Shown: positions 40,602 to 49,039 of the stretch, in pieces
Layout: each line of letters begins with the position of its first letter
Position numbering within the stretch: position 1 is the stretch's first letter
Assembly: GCA_050299555.1 (NCBI GenBank)
Contig: JBNKWA010000030.1
Span: forward strand, 7,821-71,820
Direction of reading: 5' to 3'
Length of the DNA: 64,000 nt
From: JBNKWA01 sp050299555
GTDB lineage: Bacteria > Pseudomonadota > Alphaproteobacteria > Rhodobacterales > Rhodobacteraceae
Translations under genes and position numbers: made by a program
The notes under the pieces: generated by a model
What the model was told of the DNA's origin: nothing
The model's database searches: none
What the model saw: only the letters and a program-made list of their open reading frames with translations

Positions 40602-41699
40602 CTAACCGTCGTGCCCGGCCAGGCGCCGGGCGCTGGCGGCGAAATCGCCGCCGTCCAGGGCCTCGGCCACGTCGAGCCCGGTCAGGGCGCCGAACTTGAA
40701 GCCGTGGCCGGAATCGGCGGACAGCCAGACGGCGCGGTCGTCGCGGGACAGGATGAACCGCTCCTCGGGGGCCATCAGGTAGAAATTCGCCACCGTGCGG
40801 CGGATGGTGAACTCGTCGTGCCGACAAAAGCGCCCACGATAGGCAGCGAGGATCGCCCCGGCATCTTCGGGCTGCGCCTCGCGCCCGGTCTCTGGATCGC
40901 CCGGCACCGTATGCAGGCCGTAACCGATCTTCATCGGCAGCCCGCACATGGGCGGCATGCCCCAGAGGTCGTCTTCGCCGCCGAGATCGACCCAGCAGGG
41001 TGCCCGTTCCCAGTCGGCCCGCAGGGCCGGGGGTGGGTCGAGATAGACAACGACGGCGCGGCGCGGGTGGCAGCCGGCCGCGACCTGAGGCGCGAGGGCC
41101 GGCAGCCCGACGCCCGCCGCCACGACGATCACGTCGCCGGAAAGCGGCCCCTGCGCGGTCTCGGCGATGCCGCGGGCCGCGTCGATCCGGGTCACCGGCC
41201 GGCTGGCATGCAAGGTCGCGCCGGCGGTGCCCAGCCAGGCGACCAGACCTTCGAGGATGCGATCCGCCAGCAGCGCCCCGCCGTCGCGGGTGAAGGCACC
41301 GAACCGCACGCCTCCGGTCTCGAACACCGGAAAGCGGCGGTTCACCTCGGCCGGCTCCAGCACCCGGTGCGGCACCCCGGCCTCGACCATTGCCGCCAGC
41401 GCGCGCGCGGCCCAGTCGCCGTCGCTGCGGCTGAGCGCCAGCATGCCGCGCTCCACGTAGCCCTCGACACCAGTATCGGTTGCCAGCATGCGCCAGGCGT
41501 CGAAGGCCTCGGCGATCCGTGCGGCATAGACCGGGAACCCGGCATAGTGGGTGCGGATCAGCCGGTGGTGATCGTATGACGCCGCCTCGGGGTTGGGCAG
41601 CGGCCCGCGCTCTGTCAGCTCCACGTCCCAGCCGCGTCGGCAAAGCGCCCATGCGGTGGCCAGTCCGTTGATACCGGCGCCGACGACGATCGCCTTCAT
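40602..41699 (-). CDS. FAD-dependent oxidoreductase (DAO / sarcosine oxidase-like)
   Basis: This 365-residue flavoenzyme starts with the Rossmann motif IVVGAGINGLATAWALCRRG and the HHRLIRTHY segment typical of the monomeric sarcosine/N-methyltryptophan oxidase branch. It ends with SADSGHGFKFGALTG, the FAD-binding C-terminal motif of that branch. The position where sarcosine oxidase carries its covalent flavin Cys reads NFYL here, so FAD is probably non-covalent. The substrate is likely a secondary or primary amine, but is not determinable. The gene is alone on the minus strand, divergent from nudC. Confidence 0.85.
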   Translation of the reverse strand: MKAIVVGAGINGLATAWALCRRGWDVELTERGPLPNPEAASYDHHRLIRTHYAGFPVYAARIAEAFDAWRMLATDTGVEGYVERGMLALSRSDGDWAARALAAMVEAGVPHRVLEPAEVNRRFPVFETGGVRFGAFTRDGGALLADRILEGLVAWLGTAGATLHASRPVTRIDAARGIAETAQGPLSGDVIVVAAGVGLPALAPQVAAGCHPRRAVVVYLDPPPALRADWERAPCWVDLGGEDDLWGMPPMCGLPMKIGYGLHTVPGDPETGREAQPEDAGAILAAYRGRFCRHDEFTIRRTVANFYLMAPEERFILSRDDRAVWLSADSGHGFKFGALTGLDVAEALDGGDFAASARRLAGHDG

Positions 41700-41842
41700 G
41701 TCACTCCCCGCTCATGCCTTGCGCCAGCCTATAGCGTGGGACGGTGGCCGCCTGAAGCACCGTGTTGGCAGCGACACCCCCTTTCCGCTTGATCCGGGGC
41801 CGCGCCCGGTGCAGCGTCCCGCCACCGGAGGAACGGGTGGAT

Positions 41843-42853
41843 ATGGACGGGATCGGCAGCATCAGTTTCTTGGGTGGCGACATCGATCGTGCCGCGAATC
41901 TGCGTGCCGATTCCGCCGCCATTGCCGGCTGCGCGGCCGATCCGGCCGCGCTGAGCATGGTGATCTGGCGTGGAAAGCCGCTTTTGACCGCGGAAGATGG
42001 AGGCGACCCGGCGCTGGATCGCGCCCCGCTGCGGCTTGCCTGGCTGCCGCTCGACCATCCGATCCTCGGCGATGCGACCGAGGCGCCAGTGTTTCTGGGG
42101 CTAGAGGGTGGGGCGCCGCGCTTTGCCAGCGACATCTCGTCGTGGCCGGGCGACACGCCGCAGGGCGCTGGCCCGGGCGGATTTCTGGACACCAGCGCCA
42201 ACCATCACCCGGCGGCGGGGCCAGGGCAGGTCTTTCTCGATCTTCGCGCCAGCATGGTAAGGCTCGACGCGGCGGGCGCGGCGGTTGCGGCCACGGCGCG
42301 CGGCGTGTGGGGCTGGCACCAGACCCACGGCTTTTGCGCCCGCTGCGGCGCGCAAACCGAGATCGGGCTTGCCGGGTGGCGGCGTCGCTGCGCCCGGTGC
42401 GGCGGCGAGCATTTCCCGCGCACCGATCCGGTGGTGATCATGCTGATCGTGTCGGGCAACCGGCTGCTTCTGGGCCGCTCGCCCGCCTGGCCCGAGGGGA
42501 TGTATTCGCTTCTGGCAGGGTTCATGGAGCCCGGCGAAACGGTCGAACAGGCGGTCCGCCGCGAAGTGATGGAAGAGACCGGGATCACGGTCGGGTCGGT
42601 CGGCTATGTCGCCAGCCAGCCCTGGCCCTTCCCGTCGTCGCTGATGATCGGCTGCTGGGGCATTGCGACAAGCGAGCGTATCGAGTGCGATCCGGTCGAG
42701 CTGGAGGATGCCCGCTGGGTTACGCGCGAGACGTTGGTCGAGGCATTGGCGGGCCGCCATCCGCAGATGCGCCCGGCGCGAAAGGGCGCCATCGCCCGCG
42801 GCCTGATGGAGTGCTGGCTGACGGGTCGGCTGGGCCCCCTGCCGTGCAGTTGA
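41843..42853 (+). CDS. nudC: NAD(+) diphosphatase / RNA NAD-decapping enzyme NudC
   Basis: NudC hydrolyses NAD(H) to NMN and AMP and removes NAD caps from RNA. The 336-residue protein has an N-terminal domain and a four-Cys zinc ribbon (CARCG and CARCGGEHFPR). The Nudix box is GFMEPGETVEQAVRREVMEETGI, and the NudC-specific SQPWPFPSSLM motif lies downstream of it. The ATG at 41843 is 9 bases after GGAGGAA; a GTG at 41837 is less well spaced. The end overlaps the next frame by 10 bases. It is divergent from the DAO-family gene. Confidence 0.94.
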   Translation: MDGIGSISFLGGDIDRAANLRADSAAIAGCAADPAALSMVIWRGKPLLTAEDGGDPALDRAPLRLAWLPLDHPILGDATEAPVFLGLEGGAPRFASDISSWPGDTPQGAGPGGFLDTSANHHPAAGPGQVFLDLRASMVRLDAAGAAVAATARGVWGWHQTHGFCARCGAQTEIGLAGWRRRCARCGGEHFPRTDPVVIMLIVSGNRLLLGRSPAWPEGMYSLLAGFMEPGETVEQAVRREVMEETGITVGSVGYVASQPWPFPSSLMIGCWGIATSERIECDPVELEDARWVTRETLVEALAGRHPQMRPARKGAIARGLMECWLTGRLGPLPCS

Positions 42854-43365
42854 GTGCCAGGCACGAGATTGCGGTGCCGCAGGAATTCGCCTTTGCCCGC
42901 TGCACCGATATTGCCCGGCTGACCGACGTCGCGGCAACCCGGGGCTGGCGACTTGCACCGGAGCATCCGGGCCAGGCTTTGGCCGAGGGGGCGATCTGGC
43001 ACCTGGTCGGGGAAAGCGATACCCACGAGGGCGCGACGATCGCGGTGACGCTGGCCGATTGCGAGCCGCCGCGCGGGCTGGGCGTCACCTTTGCATATCG
43101 CGGCTTCGACGTGCTCCTGGCACTGGAATTCGCGCCGCTCGCACCAGAGCGGAGCCGCCTGACCGCCGACCTGGAACTGACCCCGCGCACGACCAAGGCG
43201 CGGTTGGCCCATGCGGCAATGAGATTGGCCCGCGGCCGATTGCGCGAGGGTCTGAAGAAGCGGCTGCGGCAGGCCGGAGCGGCGTGGCAGACCGAATGGC
43301 GGCTGGAAGGGAATGGCCCTATGCAGCGCGGACGGTCGCGGCCGGGTAGACGCCCAGGATCTTGA
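42844..43365 (+). CDS. SRPBCC-like hypothetical protein coupled to nudC
   Basis: This 173-residue protein reads RHEIAVPQEFAFARCTDIARLTDVAATRGW. It continues through alternating strands (GLGVTFAYRGFDVLLALEFAPLAPERSRLTADLEL) to a basic C-terminal helix (MRLARGRLREGLKKRLRQAG). This layout fits the START/SRPBCC lipid-binding fold, as often found after nudC in this lineage. The start is probably GTG at 42844 inside the nudC end, or TTG at 42850. The last 47 bases run antisense over the 3' end of pheA, an unusual overlap of convergent coding regions. The ligand is unknown. Confidence 0.75.
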   Translation: MQLSARHEIAVPQEFAFARCTDIARLTDVAATRGWRLAPEHPGQALAEGAIWHLVGESDTHEGATIAVTLADCEPPRGLGVTFAYRGFDVLLALEFAPLAPERSRLTADLELTPRTTKARLAHAAMRLARGRLREGLKKRLRQAGAAWQTEWRLEGNGPMQRGRSRPGRRPGS

Positions 43366-44164
43366 GATGGGTGGTGAAGTACTCGAGTTCCTCGAGTGCC
43401 CGCATCACCGGCGCATCATCCGGATGCCCCTCGATGTCGGCGTAGAACTGGGTGGCGGTGAAGTTGCCGTTGACCATGTAGCTTTCCAGCTTGGTCATGT
43501 TGACGCCGTTGGTCGCGAAGCCGCCCATGGCCTTGTAGAGGGCCGCCGGGATGTTGCGCACCCTGAAGACGAAGGATGTGATCATCCCGTGGTCGCCGCG
43601 GCGCTCCAGATGCGGCTCTCGCCCCATGAGCAGAAAGCGGGTGGTGTTGTGCTCGTGATCCTCGATATGGCGCGCGAGGATGTTGAGGCCGTAGATCTCG
43701 GCGGCCAGATCCGAGGCCAGCGCGCCCACGTTGCGCACGCCCGAGGCAGCGATGGCGGCCGCGGCGCCGGCGCTGTCGGCCGCCGCCTCGCCGGTGATCC
43801 TGTGCCGGGAAAGAAACGCGCGACACTGCGGTAACAGAACCAGATGGGCCCGAACGGTGTCGATCTCGTCGAGGCTGACACCTGGCAGGGCCATCAGGCT
43901 GATGTGCACACGGACAAACGCCTCGTCGATGATGTGCAGTCCCGATTCAGGCAGCAGCCGATGGATGTCGGCGACCCGCCCGTAGGTCGTGTTCTCGACC
44001 GGCAGCATGGCCAGGTCGGCGCGACCGTTGCGCACCGCATCGATGGTGTCCTCGAAGGTCGCGCATGGTAGCGGTTCGAGGTCGGGCCGTGCATCGACGC
44101 AGGCCTGGTGCGAGTAGGCCCCCGGCTCGCCCTGGAAAGCGATCCGCTTGGTCTTGTCGGTCAT
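43319..44164 (-). CDS. pheA: prephenate dehydratase
   Basis: This enzyme converts prephenate to phenylpyruvate in phenylalanine synthesis. The 281-residue monofunctional protein begins with the PDT signature RIAFQGEPGAYSHQA, then LPVENTTYGRVADIHRLL. It carries the catalytic Thr region HNTTRFLLMGR (about 185), and ends in an ACT regulatory domain with the Phe-binding ESYMVNGNF-like stretch. Feedback inhibition by phenylalanine is expected. There is no chorismate mutase domain. The ATG at 44164 follows AGGGGA. It is divergent from the cytochrome gene, and its 3' end overlaps the SRPBCC-like gene antisense. Confidence 0.95.
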   Translation of the reverse strand: MTDKTKRIAFQGEPGAYSHQACVDARPDLEPLPCATFEDTIDAVRNGRADLAMLPVENTTYGRVADIHRLLPESGLHIIDEAFVRVHISLMALPGVSLDEIDTVRAHLVLLPQCRAFLSRHRITGEAAADSAGAAAAIAASGVRNVGALASDLAAEIYGLNILARHIEDHEHNTTRFLLMGREPHLERRGDHGMITSFVFRVRNIPAALYKAMGGFATNGVNMTKLESYMVNGNFTATQFYADIEGHPDDAPVMRALEELEYFTTHLKILGVYPAATVRAA

Positions 44165-44306
44165 CAGGAAGGGTCCCCGGCGGCTTGTTGTCGTTTGGTC
44201 GCGGCTTCTACACCTTGCACCTGCCGGTGGGAAGGCGATAGAACGCTGGCCACGCGGCGGTTTTTCCGCAACCCCTGGAAGCCAGAACAGAGCCGGATTG
44301 AGCACC

Positions 44307-44840
44307 ATGAACACCTTCGAAATGACCAAGTTCGCCGGGGCGCTGTTCGGGGCGCTGCTGGTGTTTCTTCTGTTCAACTGGCTGGCCGGGTCGCTTTATG
44401 CCAGCGACACCGGCGGTCACGGCGAAGGCCATGGCGAGGAAGTGGCCATGGCCTATCCGATCGAGGCCGAGGGCGGCGGCGGGGGCGGAGAGAGCCAGGA
44501 CGCTGCGCCCGAGGTGCCTTTCGACCAGCTGTATGCCTCGGCCGATGCGGCCGCGGGCGAAAAGCTCTTCAAGCCGTGCTCCTCTTGCCACAAGCTGGAG
44601 CAGGGAGCGAATGCCACCGGCCCGTTCCTGGCCGGCGTCGTCGGTCGCCCGGTGGGTTCGGCCGCGGGCTACAGCTACTCCGACGCCATGGCCGGTCATG
44701 GTGGCGACTGGACGCCCGAGAACCTGTTCCACTTCCTGGTCAATCCCAAGGAATACGTTCCGGGGACCAAGATGAGCTACAAGGGCATGGCCAAGCCCGA
44801 GGACCGGGCCAACCTGATCGCCTATCTCGCGACCAAGTGA
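44307..44840 (+). CDS. cycM: membrane-anchored cytochrome c (CycM / c552 type)
   Basis: This 177-residue protein has an uncleaved N-terminal signal anchor (about 9-29, AGALFGALLVFLLFNWLAGSL). A His/Glu/Gly-rich flexible linker (about 38-62) follows, then a class I cytochrome c domain with CSSCH as the heme site. A Met axial ligand lies in the VPGTKMSYKGM segment. It matches the membrane-bound c552 that carries electrons from the bc1 complex to terminal oxidase in Paracoccus and Rhodobacter relatives. The linker would let the heme domain swing between partners. It is divergent from pheA. Confidence 0.92.
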   Translation: MNTFEMTKFAGALFGALLVFLLFNWLAGSLYASDTGGHGEGHGEEVAMAYPIEAEGGGGGGESQDAAPEVPFDQLYASADAAAGEKLFKPCSSCHKLEQGANATGPFLAGVVGRPVGSAAGYSYSDAMAGHGGDWTPENLFHFLVNPKEYVPGTKMSYKGMAKPEDRANLIAYLATK

Positions 44841-44957
44841 AGCCGGAAGACCGCGCCCCGCGCCAACAAGGCGGTGAGCGCGGCCGCTTTCGCTTTCACC
44901 AACGCACGCAAGGCTCTAGTGTCGGCACCGGACTTTCCAGTCGGTGGAGGACCTGAC

Positions 44958-46838
44958 ATGCGCCGCGCCATCCGATCCGTCGCCAGACGCACGGGAACCA
45001 CGTTGGCCGCGCCGGCCTGGTCCCTGGCGATGGTGCTTGCGGCAGGTATGGCCCTTGCGCAGGAGACGATTGTCTCGCACGGCATCTCGGCCTTTGGCGA
45101 GCTGAAATACCCAGCCGACTTCGCGCATTTCGACTATGTCAATCCCGACGCGCCCAAGGGCGGTGAGATGGTGTTCCGCGGTACCGGCGCCAGCCAGACC
45201 TATGACAGTCTCAACCCGTTCATCCTCAAGGGCGAACCGGCCCAGGGCCTTGGCCTGCTCTACGACAGTCTGCTTGTCGGCTCGGCCGACGAGCCGGACG
45301 CGACCTATGGGCTGGTCGCCGAAAGCCTGGAGTACCCGCCCGACCGGTCCTGGGTGATCTTCACCCTGCGCGAGAACGCGCGGTTTTCCGATGGCGAGCC
45401 GATCACCGCAGCGGACGTGGTATTTTCGCTCAACATCCTGAAGGAAAAGGGCCACCCGTACTATGACATCGTCTATCGGGACATCGTCTCGGCCGAGGCA
45501 CTGGACGACCGCCATGTCCGCTTCGGCTTTGCGCCCGAGGCCAACAAGCGCGACTTGATCTCCGTCGCCGGCGGCATCTCGATCCTGCCGGAACACTACT
45601 ACGAGGGACGCGATTTCGCCGAATCGACCATGGACTTCCCGGTGGGCTCGTCCGGCTATGAGGTGACGGACGCCCAGCCCGGACGGTCGATCAAGTACTG
45701 CCGCATCGATGACTACTGGGCCAAAGACCTGCCGGTGAACGTCGGCAGCGGCAACTTCGACTGCTACACCTACGAATATTTCGTCGACAACACCGCCGCG
45801 TTCGAGGCCTTCAAGGTCGGCGAGTTCCTCCTGCACGAGGAGTTCTTCTCCAAGATCTGGGCCACCGGCTACGACTTCCCGGCCGTGCAGAAGGGCTGGG
45901 TGATCAAGGAGGAAATCAAGGACAACCGCCCGTCGGGCACGCAGGGCTGGTGGATCAACCTGCGCCGCGACAAGTTCAAGGACCCGCGCGTCCGTGAAGC
46001 CATTGGCATGATGTTCAATTTCGAGTTCACCAACGAGACGTTGTTCTACGGGCTGTACAAGCGCACCGACAGCTTCTGGGAGAACACGCTGACCATGCAG
46101 GCCGAGGGCCTGCCGGAGGGCGAGCAACTGGCGGTGCTGGAGAAGTATCGCGACCGGTTGCCCGAGACGATCTACACCGAGCCGCCCTATGAGCCGATCG
46201 TCAACAACGCCGATCGGATCGGCCGCTCGACCGTGCGCCGTGCCTCGGCGCTTCTGGACGAGGCCGGCTGGACACTGCAGGGGGGCGTGCGCAAGAACGC
46301 CGCCGGCGAGACGCTGTCGGTGGTGCTTCTCGACGACAACCCCTCGTTCGAGCGGGTCACGCTGCCGTTTGTCGAGAACCTGAAGTCGATCGGCATCGAG
46401 GCGCGATATGACCAGGTCGATGCGGCGCAGATGCAGGAGCGTCAGGAGGTCTTCGACTACGACCTCACGCCCGGCCGGCCGGTGATGTCGCTGTCGCCGT
46501 CGATCGAACTCAGGACACTGTTCGGCACCGAGGGCGCCACTGCGCAGGGCACGCTGAACCTCTCGGGCGTGTCGGACCCGGTGGTCGATGCACTGATCGA
46601 GGACATCATCAATGCCGAGGACCGGGAGACCATGGAGGCGCGGGTGCGTGCGCTGGATCGGGTGCTGCGTTCGATGCACATCTGGGTGCCGCAATGGTAC
46701 TCCGGCGCGTACAAGGTGGCCTACTGGGACATCTTCGGGCGTCCCGACACGCCCCCGCTCTATGCACGGGGCGACTCCTACTGGTGGATCGACCAGGACA
46801 AGCTCGCCAAGCTGAAGGCCGAGGGCGCGCTCGACTGA
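44958..46838 (+). CDS. yejA: YejA-type peptide/oligopeptide-binding protein
   Basis: This 626-residue SBP_bac_5 periplasmic binding protein belongs to a dipeptide/oligopeptide ABC importer. It has a long N-terminal signal peptide ending near MALAQE (about residues 1-38). The YejA-like segment DYVNPDAPKGGEMVF follows, then DSLNPFILKGEP, ENARFSDGEPITAADVVFSL and the C-terminal MHIWVPQWY. A GGTGGAGG ribosome binding site lies 7 bases before the ATG. The permease starts one base after its stop. It is related to the solute-binding protein at 62123, which keeps the same DAPKGG and SLNPWILKG-type motifs. Confidence 0.94.
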   Translation: MRRAIRSVARRTGTTLAAPAWSLAMVLAAGMALAQETIVSHGISAFGELKYPADFAHFDYVNPDAPKGGEMVFRGTGASQTYDSLNPFILKGEPAQGLGLLYDSLLVGSADEPDATYGLVAESLEYPPDRSWVIFTLRENARFSDGEPITAADVVFSLNILKEKGHPYYDIVYRDIVSAEALDDRHVRFGFAPEANKRDLISVAGGISILPEHYYEGRDFAESTMDFPVGSSGYEVTDAQPGRSIKYCRIDDYWAKDLPVNVGSGNFDCYTYEYFVDNTAAFEAFKVGEFLLHEEFFSKIWATGYDFPAVQKGWVIKEEIKDNRPSGTQGWWINLRRDKFKDPRVREAIGMMFNFEFTNETLFYGLYKRTDSFWENTLTMQAEGLPEGEQLAVLEKYRDRLPETIYTEPPYEPIVNNADRIGRSTVRRASALLDEAGWTLQGGVRKNAAGETLSVVLLDDNPSFERVTLPFVENLKSIGIEARYDQVDAAQMQERQEVFDYDLTPGRPVMSLSPSIELRTLFGTEGATAQGTLNLSGVSDPVVDALIEDIINAEDRETMEARVRALDRVLRSMHIWVPQWYSGAYKVAYWDIFGRPDTPPLYARGDSYWWIDQDKLAKLKAEGALD

Positions 46839-46839
46839 G

Positions 46840-47922
46840 ATGGGAGCCTATCTTCTTCGCCGGCTCCTGTTGATCGTCCCGACGCTGATCGGGATCATGC
46901 TGGTCAACTTCGTGCTGATCCAGTTCGTGCCGGGCGGGCCTGTCCAGCAGATCATCGCCCAACTGGACAGCGAGGCCGACACCCTTGGCCGCATCACCGG
47001 CGGCGGCAGCGAGGCCGGCTCCACGGGCGGGGGCAACAGCGAGTATGTCGGCGCCCAGGGATTGCCGCCGGGCTTCATCGAGGACCTGGAGAAGCAGTTC
47101 GGCTTTGACAAGCCAGCCTGGCAGCGCTTCTTCATCCTGTTGGGGAACTACGCGCGGTTCGATTTCGGGGAGAGCTATTTCCGCTCCATTTCGGTGATCG
47201 ACCTGGTGCTGGAGAAGATGCCGGTCTCGATCTCGCTGGGCCTGTGGTCGACGCTGATCGCCTACCTGATCTCGATCCCGCTGGGCATCCGCAAGGCGGT
47301 AAAGGATGGCAGCGCCTTCGATACCTGGACCTCGGGCGCAATCATCGTCGCCTATGCGATCCCGGGATTCCTGTTCGCGATCCTTCTGATCATCCTTTTC
47401 GCCGGAGGCAGCTACTGGCGCATATTCCCCTTGCGCGGCCTCACCTCGGACGGGTGGGAGGCGCTCAGTCTCTCCGGCAAGGCGCTCGACTACCTCTGGC
47501 ACATCGTGCTGCCGGTCACCGCGATGACCATCTCGTCATTCGCCACGCTGACGCTGCTGACCAAGAACTCGTTCCTCGACGAGATCCGCAAGCAATACGT
47601 GATGACCGCAAGGGCCAAGGGGCTGGCGCCCTCGCGGGTGCTGTACGGCCACGTCTTCCGCAACGCGATGCTGATCATCATCGCCGGCTTTCCGGGACTG
47701 TTCATCTCGGTCTTCTTCACCGGCTCGCTGATCATCGAGACGGTGTTCTCGCTCGACGGGCTGGGGCGCCTCTCCTACGAGGCGGCGCTGTCCCGCGACT
47801 ACCCGGTGGTCTTCGGCACGCTTTGGGTCTTCGGGCTGATGGGGCTGCTGATCGGCATCATCTCGGACATGACCTATGTCTGGGTCGATCCCCGCATCGA
47901 CTTCGAATCGCGGGAGACCTGA
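46840..47922 (+). CDS. yejB: peptide ABC transporter permease YejB
   Basis: This 360-residue inner-membrane permease of the DppB/OppB class starts MGAYLLRRLLLIVPTLIGIML. It has the YejB-specific long periplasmic insert before helix 2 and about six transmembrane helices. The EAA loop is recognisable in KQYVMTARAKGLAPSRVLYGHVFRNAM and the last helix contains GLGRLSYEAALSRDYPVV. It heterodimerises with the next gene product. It starts one base after the yejA stop. Confidence 0.95.
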   Translation: MGAYLLRRLLLIVPTLIGIMLVNFVLIQFVPGGPVQQIIAQLDSEADTLGRITGGGSEAGSTGGGNSEYVGAQGLPPGFIEDLEKQFGFDKPAWQRFFILLGNYARFDFGESYFRSISVIDLVLEKMPVSISLGLWSTLIAYLISIPLGIRKAVKDGSAFDTWTSGAIIVAYAIPGFLFAILLIILFAGGSYWRIFPLRGLTSDGWEALSLSGKALDYLWHIVLPVTAMTISSFATLTLLTKNSFLDEIRKQYVMTARAKGLAPSRVLYGHVFRNAMLIIIAGFPGLFISVFFTGSLIIETVFSLDGLGRLSYEAALSRDYPVVFGTLWVFGLMGLLIGIISDMTYVWVDPRIDFESRET

Positions 47923-47926
47923 GGCG

Positions 47927-49039
47927 ATGCAGCTCAGCCCGCTGAACCAGAGGCGCTGGCGGAACTTCCGCGCCAACCGCCGTGCCTTCTGGTCTCTCAT
48001 CGTCTTCACCGTCCTGTTCGGCCTGTCGCTGGTCGCCGAACTCATCGCCAACGACAAGCCGATCCTGGTCTCCTACCGGGGCGAGCTTTATGCGCCGGTG
48101 TTCTATGCGCCCTACGAGGAAACCGACTTCGGCGGCGATCCCGGGCGCCTTGCCGATTTCTCCGATCCTGTCGTGCAATGCCTGATCCGCGCCGGCGGGA
48201 TCGAGGACTGTTTCGATGACCCCGCCGGCGTTCAGGCCGACGCGGCGGATGGCGAGCTTGCCGGCACCCCGGTCGAGACCGGCTGGATCGTCTTTCCGCC
48301 GATCCCCTATGCCTATAACACCATCGACAAGAGCCCCGGCGGCGCGGTCCCGGTGCCGCCATCGTCGCGGCATCTTCTGGGCACCGACGACCAGTCGCGC
48401 GACGTGGTGGCACGGGTCATCTACGGCTTTCGTATCTCGATCCTGTTCGCGCTGGTGGTCGCCGTGGTATCGTCGCTGATCGGCATCACCGCCGGCGCCG
48501 TGCAGGGCTTTTTCGGCGGCTGGGTGGACCTGACCTTCCAGCGCATTGTCGAGATCTGGACCAACATGCCGACGCTCTACATCATCATCATCCTGTCGGC
48601 GATGATCCAGATGACCTTCGGCATCCTGACGACGCTGATCGCCATCTTCTCGTGGACCTCGCTGGTCGGCGTCGTGCGGGCCGAGTTCCTGCGCGCGCGC
48701 AACTTCGAATACGTCCGCGCCGCAAGGGCGCTTGGGGTCACCGACGCCACCATCATGCGCCGGCACATCCTGCCCAACGCCATGGTGGCGACGCTGACCA
48801 TGCTGCCCTTCATCATCACCGGCGCCATCGGTGGGCTGGCGGCGCTCGACTATCTCGGCTTCGGCCTGCCGCCGTCATACCCGTCGCTGGGCGAGTTGGC
48901 GCTGCAGGGCAAGAACAACATCAACGATCCCTGGCTGGGCTTTACCGCGTTCTTCACCTTCTCGATCATGCTGTCGCTTCTGGTTTTCATCTTCGAAGGC
49001 GTGCGCGACGCGTTCGATCCGCGAAAGACCTTTCAGTGA
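47927..49039 (+). CDS. yejE: peptide ABC transporter permease YejE
   Basis: This 370-residue permease of the DppC/OppC class begins with the N-terminal segment NQRRWRNFRANRRAFWSL, an OppC_N signature. It has a large periplasmic insert and the gate-region LLGTDDQSRDVVARVIYGFRIS. The EAA loop is FEYVRAARALGVTDATIMRRHILPNAM. The helix GGLAALDYLGFGLP and the final PRKTFQ are typical. The ATG at 47927 is 4 bases after the yejB stop, and its TGA overlaps the GTG of yejF. Confidence 0.95.
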   Translation: MQLSPLNQRRWRNFRANRRAFWSLIVFTVLFGLSLVAELIANDKPILVSYRGELYAPVFYAPYEETDFGGDPGRLADFSDPVVQCLIRAGGIEDCFDDPAGVQADAADGELAGTPVETGWIVFPPIPYAYNTIDKSPGGAVPVPPSSRHLLGTDDQSRDVVARVIYGFRISILFALVVAVVSSLIGITAGAVQGFFGGWVDLTFQRIVEIWTNMPTLYIIIILSAMIQMTFGILTTLIAIFSWTSLVGVVRAEFLRARNFEYVRAARALGVTDATIMRRHILPNAMVATLTMLPFIITGAIGGLAALDYLGFGLPPSYPSLGELALQGKNNINDPWLGFTAFFTFSIMLSLLVFIFEGVRDAFDPRKTFQ

